Below the pieces are notes generated by a model that was given only the letters and a program-made list of their open reading frames with translations, was not told the DNA's origin and did no database searches. A stretch of 64,000 nt of DNA from Patescibacteria group bacterium (GTDB lineage Bacteria; Patescibacteriota; Microgenomatia; UBA8517): positions 682,001 through 746,000 of the forward strand of contig DASZQR010000010.1 in the NCBI GenBank assembly GCA_035549555.1. Direction: 5' to 3'. This document shows positions 40,907-49,911 of this stretch, piece after piece (positions within the stretch are counted from its first letter, which is position 1; every line of letters begins with the position of its first letter). The translations under genes and the position numbers were made by a program.

Positions 40907-42006
40907 GTTGGTTTAGAGAGGATTTTATCCATTACCAATTCTGGCTTACTCCGTAAATCAACATCATTAGTAATATAACAACTTCTTTCAAACTCTTGAA
41001 TATATGCAGCAATTAATTGCGGATAATGCAATATATTCCAGAATGCTTCTCCAAAACCATTTTTATCCCAATCAAAACTTGAAATTAATCGCACATCAAG
41101 CTCAGTTAGGTAATTAGCTCCTCCAGATAAAAAATTAACTTTATTGCCATTGTTATAAGAATTAAATTCTGTAACAGCAATTGGAGTATTGGGTGCTAAT
41201 TTATGCATATGTAGAATATCTGGGCCCAAAGAAATTTTGTAAGAATAATCAGGATCGATATAATGTTCCAAATCTATACTGCTTGGAGAATATTTATTAT
41301 AAGTATCAACAGCAAAGACATGCATAAAATTTTCTCCAGGAAAGCCTTTAGTAAATGGCTCACTATTGAAAGGATCAGTATAAATACTCGAATTTACACA
41401 ATAAATCACTTTCGCCAGATTACTCGAATTTACGACCTGTTTATACATTTTTCTCCAACCGCTATCAAAATCTCTATAACTCATATCTCCAAAAGCATCT
41501 TTCGTCCAGGGAGTAAAAGGTTCCCAAAATGGTCTCAAAAAATATGGTTTACCAAAACTATCCATTTTTTTAGTAATCCCTCCCAAAAATTTACTAAACT
41601 CCTCAAAATTAGTTGTTAAACCAAATTGGTATCCCAAAGCAAGAACGGGAATTATCCCATGATCAGTTGCTAATTTAATTTGATCGTAAATAAAAGGCAT
41701 ATAGCGCTCATCAATAAAAAAGTTAAAACACTGAGGAGAGGTTTTTAGAGCAGTAGCAACTCTCAAACCTTCACTTGTAAAATTAGTTTGTGGCGAAAAG
41801 CCTAGTGCAATAGAACCATCTTGAGGTGTATAAAAAGTAGTTGGCAATCTTGCAGATCTATTCTCGATAACAGCTTGTTTGTAAAATTCACTACCAACTT
41901 CAGCAATTTTCTGAAGAGTAAACACGCTCAAAAACAACCCTCCTGCTTTTAAAATCTCTCTTCTTGATACTCCCGAATTTTTTTGTTCAGCTGACAAACT
42001 GATCAA
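40891..42006 (-). CDS. GH26-like glycoside hydrolase with Tat signal
   Basis: The 371-residue protein has a twin-arginine signal (SRREILKAGG, then a hydrophobic stretch) for export of folded protein. The body matches a (beta/alpha)8 GH26-type hydrolase: IIPVLALGYQ, YFLRPFWEPFTPW (general acid Glu in WEPF) and IAVTEFNSY (nucleophile Glu). GH26 enzymes cut mannans or beta-glucans, but the substrate here is unclear. It overlaps the downstream DUF1361 gene by 20 nt, upstream in transcription. Confidence 0.72.
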   Translation of the reverse strand: MISLSAEQKNSGVSRREILKAGGLFLSVFTLQKIAEVGSEFYKQAVIENRSARLPTTFYTPQDGSIALGFSPQTNFTSEGLRVATALKTSPQCFNFFIDERYMPFIYDQIKLATDHGIIPVLALGYQFGLTTNFEEFSKFLGGITKKMDSFGKPYFLRPFWEPFTPWTKDAFGDMSYRDFDSGWRKMYKQVVNSSNLAKVIYCVNSSIYTDPFNSEPFTKGFPGENFMHVFAVDTYNKYSPSSIDLEHYIDPDYSYKISLGPDILHMHKLAPNTPIAVTEFNSYNNGNKVNFLSGGANYLTELDVRLISSFDWDKNGFGEAFWNILHYPQLIAAYIQEFERSCYITNDVDLRSKPELVMDKILSKPTHFFH

Positions 42007-42544
42007 TTATACTCGTCCTGACAAAATAAATAACATTTATAATTATTCCAAAAAAAATTACAAAAACTAACTCATTTTGTTTAATAATTAATGCATTTAC
42101 GTTGCTAAGAATTTGTAAAGGATGAATAAAAACATCCCAGCTTTCAGCTCGCTGTATTTTTCCAAGTACCACTCCAAAAGAAATTAAAAAATTAAAAACA
42201 AAAATAAAATAATTTAAATTATGTTTCTTATATCTTTTCTTTAAAAATTTAATAAACGGATCCAATGCATAAAAATAGGTGACTATTCCAAGTGATACTA
42301 AAATCAAATATTCAAAAATAAGCAGCAAATCACGATAAAATTCTCCATTTATTTGTCCTGGCAAATATTGAATATCTGTTATTAAATAAATACTGTTTGG
42401 TAGAAATAAAAACCAGAAGACAAAAAAGATAATTTTTTCTAAATTTATTTTTGATTTTGTAAATAAAATTATAAAAACAACTGGTAAAACTGCTAACACC
42501 ACATTCCAAACCATCCAGCTTAAATTATTAAATAATGTATCCAT
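41987..42544 (-). CDS. DUF1361 membrane protein
   Basis: The 185-residue protein has about six helices. Family-type signatures are LFLPNSIYLITDIQYLP and FGVVLGKIQRAESWDVF. Function is unknown. It is translationally linked to the GH26-like gene by a 20-nt overlap and follows endonuclease V, so the three form one minus-strand cluster. Confidence 0.8.
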   Translation of the reverse strand: MDTLFNNLSWMVWNVVLAVLPVVFIILFTKSKINLEKIIFFVFWFLFLPNSIYLITDIQYLPGQINGEFYRDLLLIFEYLILVSLGIVTYFYALDPFIKFLKKRYKKHNLNYFIFVFNFLISFGVVLGKIQRAESWDVFIHPLQILSNVNALIIKQNELVFVIFFGIIINVIYFVRTSIIDQFVS

Positions 42545-42547
42545 ACA

Positions 42548-43141
42548 TTATTTTTGCACATTCTTTAGTTTTTTAGAATACAAATCAGCAATTCTCGTTG
42601 GTTCTGGTAATTTATAACCTTTAAGGCAAGAAAGAGTTATTGATAAACTGCTTTCCAAATCACAAAACGTCCCAGGACTAACAAAAATTGGATTAGCTCT
42701 TGCTTTTGTTTTTACGCTAAAACCCAATTGTTCATTTGTTTTAGGGTCAATTATCTTGTCACTAACAATATTTCCATAAAGTTTTTTCTTAGCAATTCCC
42801 ATGTGTCTTGGATGAATTAGTCCTGATCCGTCAACCATTATTAAATCAGGCTTATTTTCAATTTTTTTATAAACCTTTAATAAATTTGGAATTTCTCGAA
42901 ATGATAAAAATCCTGGAATATAAGGAAAAGTAAGCGGCGAAATATTAGTTTGTACTTCAATTTCCTGAAGTTCTGGATATGTAAAAACAACAAACACACT
43001 AAAAATTTGAGTATAATTTCTATAGCTTCCGATTAATGAACTATCGCATCCTGCAATTAAATTTATTTTCGGCAGTTTATTTAGTTTTATTTGTTTTTGT
43101 AAACCTAATTGTTCTTGCTTTAATTTTTTTAAATCGATCAT
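42548..43141 (-). CDS. nfi: endonuclease V
   Basis: The 197-residue protein has the Nfi motifs: IAGCDSSL (first catalytic Asp), PYIPGFLSFRE, LIMVDGSGLIHPRHMGIA (second Asp) and KTKARANPIFVSPG. It nicks DNA at deoxyinosine. Its start overlaps the previous stop (TAATG). The window also holds the MGMT gene and an AAG glycosylase, so alkylation/deamination repair genes are well represented. Confidence 0.93.
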   Translation of the reverse strand: MIDLKKLKQEQLGLQKQIKLNKLPKINLIAGCDSSLIGSYRNYTQIFSVFVVFTYPELQEIEVQTNISPLTFPYIPGFLSFREIPNLLKVYKKIENKPDLIMVDGSGLIHPRHMGIAKKKLYGNIVSDKIIDPKTNEQLGFSVKTKARANPIFVSPGTFCDLESSLSITLSCLKGYKLPEPTRIADLYSKKLKNVQK

Positions 43142-43845
43142 TAAAAAGTAATGTCAGTTCCGCTTCCGTAGGGAGCTCCATAAACTTGAGGTGTAACATG
43201 ATATGTTCCGCTTGCAGCAGTTGCACTAAAAGTAGTATTTCCGTTAGAGCAATCGTTATTTGATGTAAAATTTACGCCGGTTGGATCCGAAACCAAAGAA
43301 ACGCTTTCCCCGCAATCATTATTATTATTTTTTGTAACATTTACTGTTATCGTTGCCGGGGTTCCAATTGTTACATTAGTTATGCTTGCATTATAATTAT
43401 CAGGAACTGGAGTTGGGCTTGGAGTCGGTGTTGGAGACGGAGTGTCTGTTGGTGAAACAGTTGCTACAGGAGGATTGGTTGGAATATATCCTTCAGATGT
43501 TTCATCGGTTGCGGGAACTGGAGTTTCAGCAATTTGATTAGGATCGGCGGTAGGGTATGGTGTATCAGTTGGAGATATAGTATCTATAGGTGTTGCCTGG
43601 GTCAGGTCTCCTTCAACTTGCCCGGTTGTCGTGTTTGTCGAATTGGCGTTCATTGCTCTAATTCTTAGCCCCATTCCAACCATAACTCCTGAAAAAATAA
43701 TTACTATTCCAAATGCGATTACTGTTTTGTTTGAATTACTAAGCTTATTTTTAAGTTTATTAATAAACTTTTCTTTTTGCGGAGGTTGAAATTGTACTTG
43801 TTGTTCCTGTTTGAATGGATTAAAAACTTGATAATTATTCTGCAT
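43141..43845 (-). CDS. single-pass surface protein with Pro/Thr-rich stalk
   Basis: The product has 234 residues from MQNNYQVF, 6 nt from a TGTATAAT box. A cytosolic Gln/Pro-rich N-terminus precedes one helix (~50-70, VIAFGIVIIFSGVMVG). A Thr/Pro/Asp stalk with repeated SPTDTP and PTPTPSPTP follows, then a small C-terminal beta domain (SITNVTIGTPATITVNV) with two Cys. It resembles the stalked surface proteins of Microgenomates. The ligand is unknown. Confidence 0.7.
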   Translation of the reverse strand: MQNNYQVFNPFKQEQQVQFQPPQKEKFINKLKNKLSNSNKTVIAFGIVIIFSGVMVGMGLRIRAMNANSTNTTTGQVEGDLTQATPIDTISPTDTPYPTADPNQIAETPVPATDETSEGYIPTNPPVATVSPTDTPSPTPTPSPTPVPDNYNASITNVTIGTPATITVNVTKNNNNDCGESVSLVSDPTGVNFTSNNDCSNGNTTFSATAASGTYHVTPQVYGAPYGSGTDITF

Positions 43846-43916
43846 CCTATCATTATACAGGGTAGTCAACTGAAAACTTGCTTTAAGATTCAGGTGTTTT
43901 TAAACTATCAGTTTGC

Positions 43917-43922
43917 TAAAAT
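43917..43922 (+). promoter_or_regulatory. extended -10 box (TGCTAAAAT) of the dsb operon
   Basis: TAAAAT preceded by TGC ends 7 nt before the dsbB-like ATG at 43930. Confidence 0.5.
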
Positions 43923-43929
43923 AAGTTAG

Positions 43930-44361
43930 ATGCTTAAGAAATTTGATAAAAAATATTTATTTTATATCTCCTGGATTCAGGCAATCGTTGCTATGGCTGG
44001 CAGTTTATATTTTAGTGAAATAAGAAAATTTCCTCCCTGTATTTTATGTTGGTATCAGCGAATTTGTATGTACCCTTTAGTTGCTTTGATTGCAATTGGC
44101 ATCTATAAAAAAGATAAGAATTTGCCGTATTATGTTTTGCCTCTTTCTTTAATCGGGACGGCAATTGCTGTATTTCACAATCTTTTATATTTCAACATTA
44201 TCCCGGAAAGTGCTGCTCCCTGTATTGCAGGCGTTTCTTGTACCACAAAATTTATAGAATATTTTGGTTTTATAACTATTCCGTTTTTATCTTTATGTGG
44301 ATTTTTAATTATTGATATTTGCATGATATTATATTTGAAATGGGGGAAGCTAAAGGTTTAA
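43930..44361 (+). CDS. disulfide bond formation protein DsbB/BdbC-like
   Basis: The 143-residue, four-helix protein has the quinone-side pair in CILCWYQRICMYP (CxxC) and a second loop pair in PCIAGVSCTTKF. That is the short DsbB (BdbC) form of Gram-positive bacteria. It re-oxidises the DsbA-like partner encoded next. The two genes overlap by 22 nt. Confidence 0.9.
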   Translation: MLKKFDKKYLFYISWIQAIVAMAGSLYFSEIRKFPPCILCWYQRICMYPLVALIAIGIYKKDKNLPYYVLPLSLIGTAIAVFHNLLYFNIIPESAAPCIAGVSCTTKFIEYFGFITIPFLSLCGFLIIDICMILYLKWGKLKV

Positions 44362-44975
44362 TCATTACTGCAGCAGTTACGCTTCTTATTTTAATAGGAG
44401 GAGTTATTCTGTTGTCAAAAGGCGGGACAGCAAAACCCACTCCGGTCGATTCAAGCTTTCTAGTAAAGTCAGACAGTCATCAAACAAATCCAGGCGCAAA
44501 AGTTACAGTTGTGGAATTTGGAGATTACGAATGTCCGGCTTGTGGCGCAGCTTATCCAATCACAAAACAGGTTTTATCAACATATGGCAGTCAAATAAAC
44601 TTTGTCTTTAGAAATTTTCCTCTTCCTCAACACAAAAATGCACCTATGGCTGCAGAAGCAGCAGAAGCTGCAAATGCACAAGGAAAATTCTGGGAAATGC
44701 ACGACAAATTATATGACACTCAAAATGATTGGGCTGATTTAGATAATCCCTTTAATACTTTTGTTGGATATGCAAAAGATTTAGGTTTAAATACAGATCA
44801 ATTTAAGTCCGATGTCCAGGGAAATAAATATGCAAATGTAATCTCGACAGATACGAATGACGGAAATGCAATTGGAATTAATGCAACCCCAACCTTTTAT
44901 GTAAACGGAATTGCCTTAAGCGGAGTCCCAAGTTTTGACGACTTCAAATCAGCCATCGACCCTCTTCTGAAGTAA
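44340..44975 (+). CDS. DsbA-like thioredoxin-fold oxidoreductase (BdbD-like)
   Basis: The product has 211 residues from MGEAKGLII; ATGs further up lie in the dsbB frame overlap. An N-terminal helix (~5-25) anchors it. The active site is FGDYECPACGAAY (CPAC) and the cis-Pro loop is NATPTFYVNG. It oxidises cysteines of exported proteins. The Cys-rich pilus-operon proteins at 2097-8570 are plausible substrates. Confidence 0.93.
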   Translation: MGEAKGLIITAAVTLLILIGGVILLSKGGTAKPTPVDSSFLVKSDSHQTNPGAKVTVVEFGDYECPACGAAYPITKQVLSTYGSQINFVFRNFPLPQHKNAPMAAEAAEAANAQGKFWEMHDKLYDTQNDWADLDNPFNTFVGYAKDLGLNTDQFKSDVQGNKYANVISTDTNDGNAIGINATPTFYVNGIALSGVPSFDDFKSAIDPLLK

Positions 44976-45024
44976 AGTCGGCTTTACTAGATTTTGCGCT
45001 TTTAATATTTAATAATACTTTCAA

Positions 45025-45717
45025 ATGGAATTAAAAATTCACGAATTTCAAGGAGCGATACTGCGAACACTTTTATTCAATCCAAAAGCAAGATTCAGAG
45101 ATTTGAATAAAGTTGATATTACAAATGATCATTTTACATTCCACCTTAAGCAATTAATTAAAGAAGGCCTGGTTGCTAAAAATGGAATTTACTACAGCCT
45201 GACAGATTCTGGAAAAGAATTTGCAAATCGGATGGATACAGATTCTTTAAAATTGGAACGCCAAGGTAAATTAGGAATCGCAATTCATGCCATACGAATA
45301 AAAAACAATCAAAAAGAATATCTAATTCATAAACGTCTAAAAGAACCGTTTTACGGTTTTTACGGATCTCAGAGTGGGAAAATAAGATGGGGAGAAATGC
45401 CAATTGATACTGCAAAAAGAGAATTCTTTGAAGAAACAGGTTTAAAGGGGACATTTAAATTAAAAGCAATTGTTCATTATCATAATTTTCACAAGGACGG
45501 AAAACTTTTAGAAGATAAATATTTCTGGGTATTCGAAGTTATAAACACGAAAGGTTTACTAAAAGAAAAAATTGAGGAAGGAGAAAATATTTGGATGACT
45601 GAAAAAGAATATAGAAAACTTAAAAATACCTTTGCAACTTTTGAAGAAATGCAAGAAGTATTAAAAGCTAAGAAATTATTGTACCTAGACAAAATAAAAT
45701 TTGTAGATAACTTTTAA
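45025..45717 (+). CDS. Nudix hydrolase with N-terminal winged-helix domain
   Basis: The 230-residue protein's residues 1-75 form a winged helix (AILRTLLFNPKARFRDLNK, HLKQLIKEGLVAKNGIYYSLT). From 80 on it is a Nudix domain with an intact box: GKIRWGE then MPIDTAK then REFFEETGL (G-x5-E-x7-R-E-x-x-E-E-x-G-L). The fusion suggests a metabolite-sensing regulator or a hydrolase steered by DNA binding. It lies 2 nt from the next small gene. Confidence 0.9.
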   Translation: MELKIHEFQGAILRTLLFNPKARFRDLNKVDITNDHFTFHLKQLIKEGLVAKNGIYYSLTDSGKEFANRMDTDSLKLERQGKLGIAIHAIRIKNNQKEYLIHKRLKEPFYGFYGSQSGKIRWGEMPIDTAKREFFEETGLKGTFKLKAIVHYHNFHKDGKLLEDKYFWVFEVINTKGLLKEKIEEGENIWMTEKEYRKLKNTFATFEEMQEVLKAKKLLYLDKIKFVDNF

Positions 45718-45718
45718 C

Positions 45719-46018
45719 ATGACAGAAAATCCTGTAGAAATATGGCGAGAATGTAGAAATTCCTGTTCTTTTGGTTTGTTTGCGAACGATGAAGCAGGCT
45801 ATGCTCTCGCTGAAGAAGGTTATAACGAAAATTACGGATGCGAACATTCAGAAATAGTTAAAAGCGGTAAATACAAAAACATGGAATTTATGGAAACAAA
45901 TGGAAGTTTTACAGAAGCTGCAATTTTACATGGATTTGGTAAAGATACAGACGAAAAAACCATAAACGATCTCAAAAATTCTTGCGCAAATTGCAAATAT
46001 TTTCAAAGAAGAATCTAA
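45719..46018 (+). CDS. small cysteine-containing protein, operon partner of the Nudix gene
   Basis: The 99-residue protein has Cys near both ends (WRECRNSCSF, YGCEH, CANCKYFQRR). The last pair (CANC-x-Y-F) could bind zinc or iron with the first. It lies 2 nt after the Nudix gene and is likely coupled. It ends against the convergent gene at 46019. No family recognised. Confidence 0.6.
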   Translation: MTENPVEIWRECRNSCSFGLFANDEAGYALAEEGYNENYGCEHSEIVKSGKYKNMEFMETNGSFTEAAILHGFGKDTDEKTINDLKNSCANCKYFQRRI

Positions 46019-46597
46019 TTATTTAGTTATATAATGTCTTATAAAATCCAAAAACTTTTCATAATGGTGATAAATTAAATATCCATTAGTTACAAGAAGT
46101 AGTGGAAATACAAATCCTCGCTCTACAATACTTCCGGTTGTTACCCTCCAGGCTTTTATCGGTGGGATTCCAAATCTTATTGGAATTGGAAAAAGCCAGG
46201 GTACGCCTTCCTTTGTAAATGTATCCATAACAAGATGTGAAATTACTCCAAGCATAAAAGCAATCCAGACTATTTTTATATCTACAAGTAAAAATGTATG
46301 AATATAATTAAGCAATTTAGAAGATAAAAATCCAAAAATTGCCATTCCCAGAAGTGAGTGGGAAATAGAGCGGTGGCTTCCGGTAAATTGATGTGCAATT
46401 TTGCCGAAAATTCCTCCAGCAGGTATTTTGTGCCATATTTTTCCAGTTGGCTGGTCAATATCAGGTGCAATTCCTCCAATCATATTTGCTGCAATTGCGG
46501 TAAAAGCCGTCGCCAAACTCATTTGTATTAACGGTTGTGTTGCAATAATGTAAGTTAATGTTGTAAAAGCTGCAAGGTCATGAGTTCGCCCAGTCAT
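46019..46597 (-). CDS. YdjM/DUF457-type membrane-bound metal-dependent hydrolase
   Basis: The product has 192 residues from MTGRTHDLAAF, typical of the family: a His after TGRTH, the GGIAPDIDQPTGKIWHKIP metal motif, HRSISHSLLG, and SHLVMDTFTKEGVPWLFP. It has several helices and is an integral-membrane predicted phosphoesterase, known in E. coli as YdjM (a LexA target). It overlaps the Cys-rich upstream gene by 4 nt. Confidence 0.88.
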   Translation of the reverse strand: MTGRTHDLAAFTTLTYIIATQPLIQMSLATAFTAIAANMIGGIAPDIDQPTGKIWHKIPAGGIFGKIAHQFTGSHRSISHSLLGMAIFGFLSSKLLNYIHTFLLVDIKIVWIAFMLGVISHLVMDTFTKEGVPWLFPIPIRFGIPPIKAWRVTTGSIVERGFVFPLLLVTNGYLIYHHYEKFLDFIRHYITK

Positions 46598-46890
46598 TGT
46601 AAAATATCTGTAAATCTTAATGGACAACCTTGGGGTATAGAATGGCAATTTTCTTCGATGACATTATTATTTACTTTATTGGCATCTTCTACGGAAGATA
46701 ACCCCAGTGTTCTTTCGCGCATTATATTATACAAACCACAAACTGGTTCTCTACTTATAATTGTTTTTCTAAACAAAGGACAATTATTGTTTTGGCAATA
46801 ATATGCATCGTTATTACTTATAATTCCGTCAGTAGAATGTAATTGTTTAATAGAAGCGTCTATAACTGCAGTAACAACTTCAACACTCAT
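46594..46890 (-). CDS. small Cys-rich protein upstream of the YdjM-like gene
   Basis: The 98-residue protein has seven-residue-spaced Cys (YYCQNNNCPLF), a middle Cys (PVCGLYN) and a late pair (ENCHSIPQGCPLRF), which may ligate a metal or cluster. A TATTAT box lies 5-6 nt before the ATG, as in other leaderless genes. It couples to the downstream gene by ATGA. No family recognised. Confidence 0.55.
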   Translation of the reverse strand: MSVEVVTAVIDASIKQLHSTDGIISNNDAYYCQNNNCPLFRKTIISREPVCGLYNIMRERTLGLSSVEDANKVNNNVIEENCHSIPQGCPLRFTDILQ

Positions 46891-46951
46891 ATTTCATAAT
46901 ACACCAAACTTTGCCAATTGACTAAATTGCTTTAGGTGCTAAACTAATCAC

Positions 46952-47755
46952 ATGTCAGATAATGCAATAGAAGTAAAAAATCTTGTTAAAAAGTTTGATA
47001 AATTTACAGCAGTTGATGATATTTCTTTTGATGTAAAAAAAGGAGAAATCTTTGCTTTCCTGGGTCCAAACGGTGCAGGTAAATCAACAACTATTAAAAT
47101 GCTTACAACTCTTCTTAATCCAACTTCTGGTGTTTTAAAGTTAAACGGAATGGACGTTACGAAAGATCAGGATAAAGTTCGCAAATCTTTTGGAATCGTT
47201 TTTCAGGATCCTTCTCTTGACGATGAACTGACTGCTTTCGAAAATATGCAATTTCATGCAGTGCTGTATGGAGTTTCAAAAAATGGTTTGGAAAATAAAA
47301 TCAAAGATCTTTTAAGCTTTGTTGAATTGTGGGACCGCAAAAATGATTTGGTCAAAACTTTCTCCGGGGGAATGAGAAGAAGATTGGAAATTGCTCGCGG
47401 ACTTTTGCATCACCCGGAAATTTTGTTTTTAGACGAGCCAACTCTCGGTCTTGATCCTCAAACAAGAAATAGTATGTGGAATTACGTCGGTAAACTAAAT
47501 AAAAGTGACAAGTTAACAGTTTTCTTTACCACTCATTACATGGAAGAAGCAGAAAAAAACGCCCAAAGAATAGCAATTATTGATCACGGAAAAATTATTG
47601 CAATTGGGGGAGCTGATGATTTGAAAAAGAAAACTAAAACAAAATCCTTAGAAGATGCATTTCTAAAATTAACTGGAAATTCAATTCGTGAAGAAAAATT
47701 TGGTGCGGCAGATCATATGCGCCAAATGGGGAGAATGTGGGGAGGACGACGATGA
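46952..47755 (+). CDS. ABC-2 transporter ATP-binding protein
   Basis: The 267-residue protein has Walker A LGPNGAGKST, signature FSGGMRRRLEIARGL, Walker B ILFLDEPTLGLDP and the H-loop FTTHYMEEAE. It follows the drug/lipid ABC-2 pattern (DrrA-like), with a C-terminal helix ending in Met/Arg/Gly. It pairs with the permease gene that starts in its last codons. A TGCTAAACT box precedes it. Confidence 0.93.
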   Translation: MSDNAIEVKNLVKKFDKFTAVDDISFDVKKGEIFAFLGPNGAGKSTTIKMLTTLLNPTSGVLKLNGMDVTKDQDKVRKSFGIVFQDPSLDDELTAFENMQFHAVLYGVSKNGLENKIKDLLSFVELWDRKNDLVKTFSGGMRRRLEIARGLLHHPEILFLDEPTLGLDPQTRNSMWNYVGKLNKSDKLTVFFTTHYMEEAEKNAQRIAIIDHGKIIAIGGADDLKKKTKTKSLEDAFLKLTGNSIREEKFGAADHMRQMGRMWGGRR

Positions 47756-48495
47756 ACGCAATTTATATTCTGTGGTTAAGATCATTAAAGAGATATTTTA
47801 GAAATCGCTCACGTATCATTGGTTCTCTTGGGCAACCTCTTTTGTTTCTGGTAGCTTTAGGCTTGGGGTTTGGCCCAATTTATGCCAAAGCAGGTGGAGG
47901 AAATTATATTAATATTTTAGCCCCAGGCGTTATCGCCATGAGTATTTTATTTACTGGTATTTTTAATGGCGTAGAAATTATTTGGGATCGCCAGTTCGGA
48001 TTCCTTAAAGAAACAATGGTGGCTCCAGTTTCTAGATTTGAAATTATGTTAGGTCGAACTCTCGGGGGAGCAACTGTTGCAATTATTCAAGGCATTGTTG
48101 TCTTAGTCTTAACAGTTCTAATAGGTTTTCGTCCAAATCTTCTTGATGTCCCTTTGTCAGTTTTGTTTATGCTTTTAATTGCACTTTTATTTACAGGATT
48201 AGGGACTGCAATAGGGAGTATGTTAAATGATATGCAGGGTTTTCAATTAATTATGAATTTTATTGTCCAGCCAATTTTCTTTTTATCAGGAGCACTTTTC
48301 CCCTTAAACGGTTTAACTGGGCCAATTGAAATTATCACTAAAATAGATCCTCTTGCTTACGGAGTTGACGGTCTTCGTGCAACTCTTGCAGGGACTGGAG
48401 GTTATGGAGTTGGTCTAGATTTATTAGTTTTAAGTGTTTTATCAGCAATTCTTTTGGGAATTGGAAGTTACCTCTTTAGTAAAATTCAGATATAA
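47752..48495 (+). CDS. ABC-2 transporter permease
   Basis: The product has 247 residues from MNAIYILW, overlapping the ATPase stop as ATGA. It has six helices with the ABC-2 signature near the middle (RQFGFLKETMVAPVSR, then LGRTLGGATVAIIQG) and LFPLNGLTGPI towards the end. Together with the ATPase it forms an exporter for a drug, polysaccharide or teichoic-type lipid. Confidence 0.92.
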   Translation: MNAIYILWLRSLKRYFRNRSRIIGSLGQPLLFLVALGLGFGPIYAKAGGGNYINILAPGVIAMSILFTGIFNGVEIIWDRQFGFLKETMVAPVSRFEIMLGRTLGGATVAIIQGIVVLVLTVLIGFRPNLLDVPLSVLFMLLIALLFTGLGTAIGSMLNDMQGFQLIMNFIVQPIFFLSGALFPLNGLTGPIEIITKIDPLAYGVDGLRATLAGTGGYGVGLDLLVLSVLSAILLGIGSYLFSKIQI

Positions 48496-48501
48496 TAAAT
48501 T

Positions 48502-48861
48502 ATGTCAAAAGATATTAGCAAAGTAATCAAACTTCAAAATGAAGAAGACAAAATTCTAAAAGAAGAAAAAGAAATTAAAAAAGAAAACGAAGAATTAAAA
48601 AAATTAATTAAAAAAGATATTGCTTACGATAAAAAAACAAAAGAACTAGAAGTACAGGAGGTAAACTTCATCCAAAAATTTGCAATAAAAAGTGCAAAAA
48701 AACACAAACTTATTTTCGCTGTTCTTGTTGCTACAGCAGCTATTCTTGTTTGGCACAGTGCGTGGACGCTTCTAGATAAAGTGCCTGCATATTTTTCACT
48801 AACCTTTATTATTGTCGGTATTATAATTCTCTGGATGTTCAACCAGTTTAAAAGATTATGA
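48502..48861 (+). CDS. small coiled-coil membrane protein
   Basis: The 119-residue protein's residues 10-60 are a Lys/Glu coiled coil (EEDKILKEEKEIKKENEELKK). Two helices follow near the C-terminus (~75-90 and 97-115). A TATAAT box (48491-48496) overlaps the stop of the permease gene and ends 5 nt before the ATG. No family recognised. Confidence 0.6.
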   Translation: MSKDISKVIKLQNEEDKILKEEKEIKKENEELKKLIKKDIAYDKKTKELEVQEVNFIQKFAIKSAKKHKLIFAVLVATAAILVWHSAWTLLDKVPAYFSLTFIIVGIIILWMFNQFKRL

Positions 48862-48874
48862 CACTTCGCTGCTT

Positions 48875-49432
48875 ATGAATTATGAACAATACCTTTCCGA
48901 CGACGAAAAATTAAAGTTGGTTACAGGTTATAGTACCATCCATCTTCGTGAGATTTTTTTGACTAAAGTTTTTTTTCCTGGATTTGTTTTTATAATTCTT
49001 GGTGCTCTTTCTTCTTATTTGACAAGTATTAAGCTCTGGGAAGGTCTTTTAATTGGGCTCATCTTTTCATTTATTCCCGCATTAATAATTACAGTTATTA
49101 TTAACAATTCTCACAAATATTTACTAACAACCCGTCGTGTTATTGTTAAAGAAGGTTTTTTTCGTATCAACTTAGCATCCATTCTTTTTGATAAAATAAC
49201 CCATATTACCGTTGATCAAGGTTTTCTGGAAAGATTTGTTTTGGGTTATGGAACTCTGCGCATCGATACTGCAGGCAGCAGTGGAGATGAGATTACATTA
49301 ATGTTTGTTGCAGAACCGATTAAATTAAAAAATCGTCTTGAAGATTTAATTCATAAACATGCAATTGCTCCGGTCAATAAAGAAAAACCAAAAAAAGTAG
49401 GCAAAAAATTAATTCACCCTCTTAATTTCTAG
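48875..49432 (+). CDS. bacterial PH-domain (bPH2) membrane protein
   Basis: The 185-residue protein has two helices (~32-52 and 58-78) followed by the PH-like domain: YLLTTRRVIVKEGFFRINLASILFDKITHI and VLGYGTLRIDTAG. This is a clear YdbS-like bPH2 pattern, closer to the family than the paralogue at 10433. A poly-Lys tail ends it. Function unknown. Confidence 0.8.
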   Translation: MNYEQYLSDDEKLKLVTGYSTIHLREIFLTKVFFPGFVFIILGALSSYLTSIKLWEGLLIGLIFSFIPALIITVIINNSHKYLLTTRRVIVKEGFFRINLASILFDKITHITVDQGFLERFVLGYGTLRIDTAGSSGDEITLMFVAEPIKLKNRLEDLIHKHAIAPVNKEKPKKVGKKLIHPLNF

Positions 49433-49627
49433 AAGTTTTTTCAATTTAATAAAAGGAGCAAAAACAATTGCCACAAGGTCATCGCTTAATCCAAAAAGCA
49501 GTATCAACCTTTTCAAGCCAAATCTGATTATTTTAAATACTATCTGTAATGTTCTTGTAAGTATTTTTAATAAAAAGCGAATAGCACGAAAAAGTAATTT
49601 AAAAGGCAAAAAAATAAGCTTAAACAT
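49409..49627 (-). CDS. small basic amphipathic protein
   Basis: The 72-residue protein is made of repeated Phe/Leu/Lys/Arg amphipathic helices (MFKLIFLPFKLLFRAIRFLL, IVFKIIRFGLKRLILLF). It overlaps the convergent PH-domain gene by 24 nt and lies 4 nt downstream of the next small gene. The composition suggests membrane-surface binding. No family recognised. Confidence 0.5.
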   Translation of the reverse strand: MFKLIFLPFKLLFRAIRFLLKILTRTLQIVFKIIRFGLKRLILLFGLSDDLVAIVFAPFIKLKKLLEIKRVN

Positions 49628-49631
49628 AAAA

Positions 49632-49859
49632 CTATTTTAAGCAATCGGCAGGTATTTTCATTACATTTATCACCTCTTGTTTGCTTCTGTTTATAATATT
49701 TTGTATCGGCTCCGGAGCATTTTCTACAGAAAGAAGTGATAATATTGCAGTTCTGTTGTTTATAATTAAAAACCCTTCAAGTACAATTCCTAAAATAAAT
49801 CCTGATAATATCCCATTTAATATTCCTGACCTTGGTTTATCCTTACTTCCGAATATCAT
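49632..49859 (-). CDS. small one-helix membrane protein
   Basis: The 75-residue protein has one helix (~15-33, GILSGFILGIVLEGFLI) and a soluble C-terminal tail ending ADCLK. The Gly-rich helix resembles small YtxH-like proteins. It forms a pair with the amphipathic gene 4 nt downstream. Confidence 0.5.
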   Translation of the reverse strand: MIFGSKDKPRSGILNGILSGFILGIVLEGFLIINNRTAILSLLSVENAPEPIQNIINRSKQEVINVMKIPADCLK

Positions 49860-49911
49860 ATGTTTTTATTCTATAATGTAATCATTACAATATAAAGTTT
49901 TTCTGTTTTTT

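Noticed and set aside
45176-45692. Minus-strand frames opposite the winged-helix Nudix gene
   Set aside because: The plus-strand frame has an intact Nudix box, so these are shadows.
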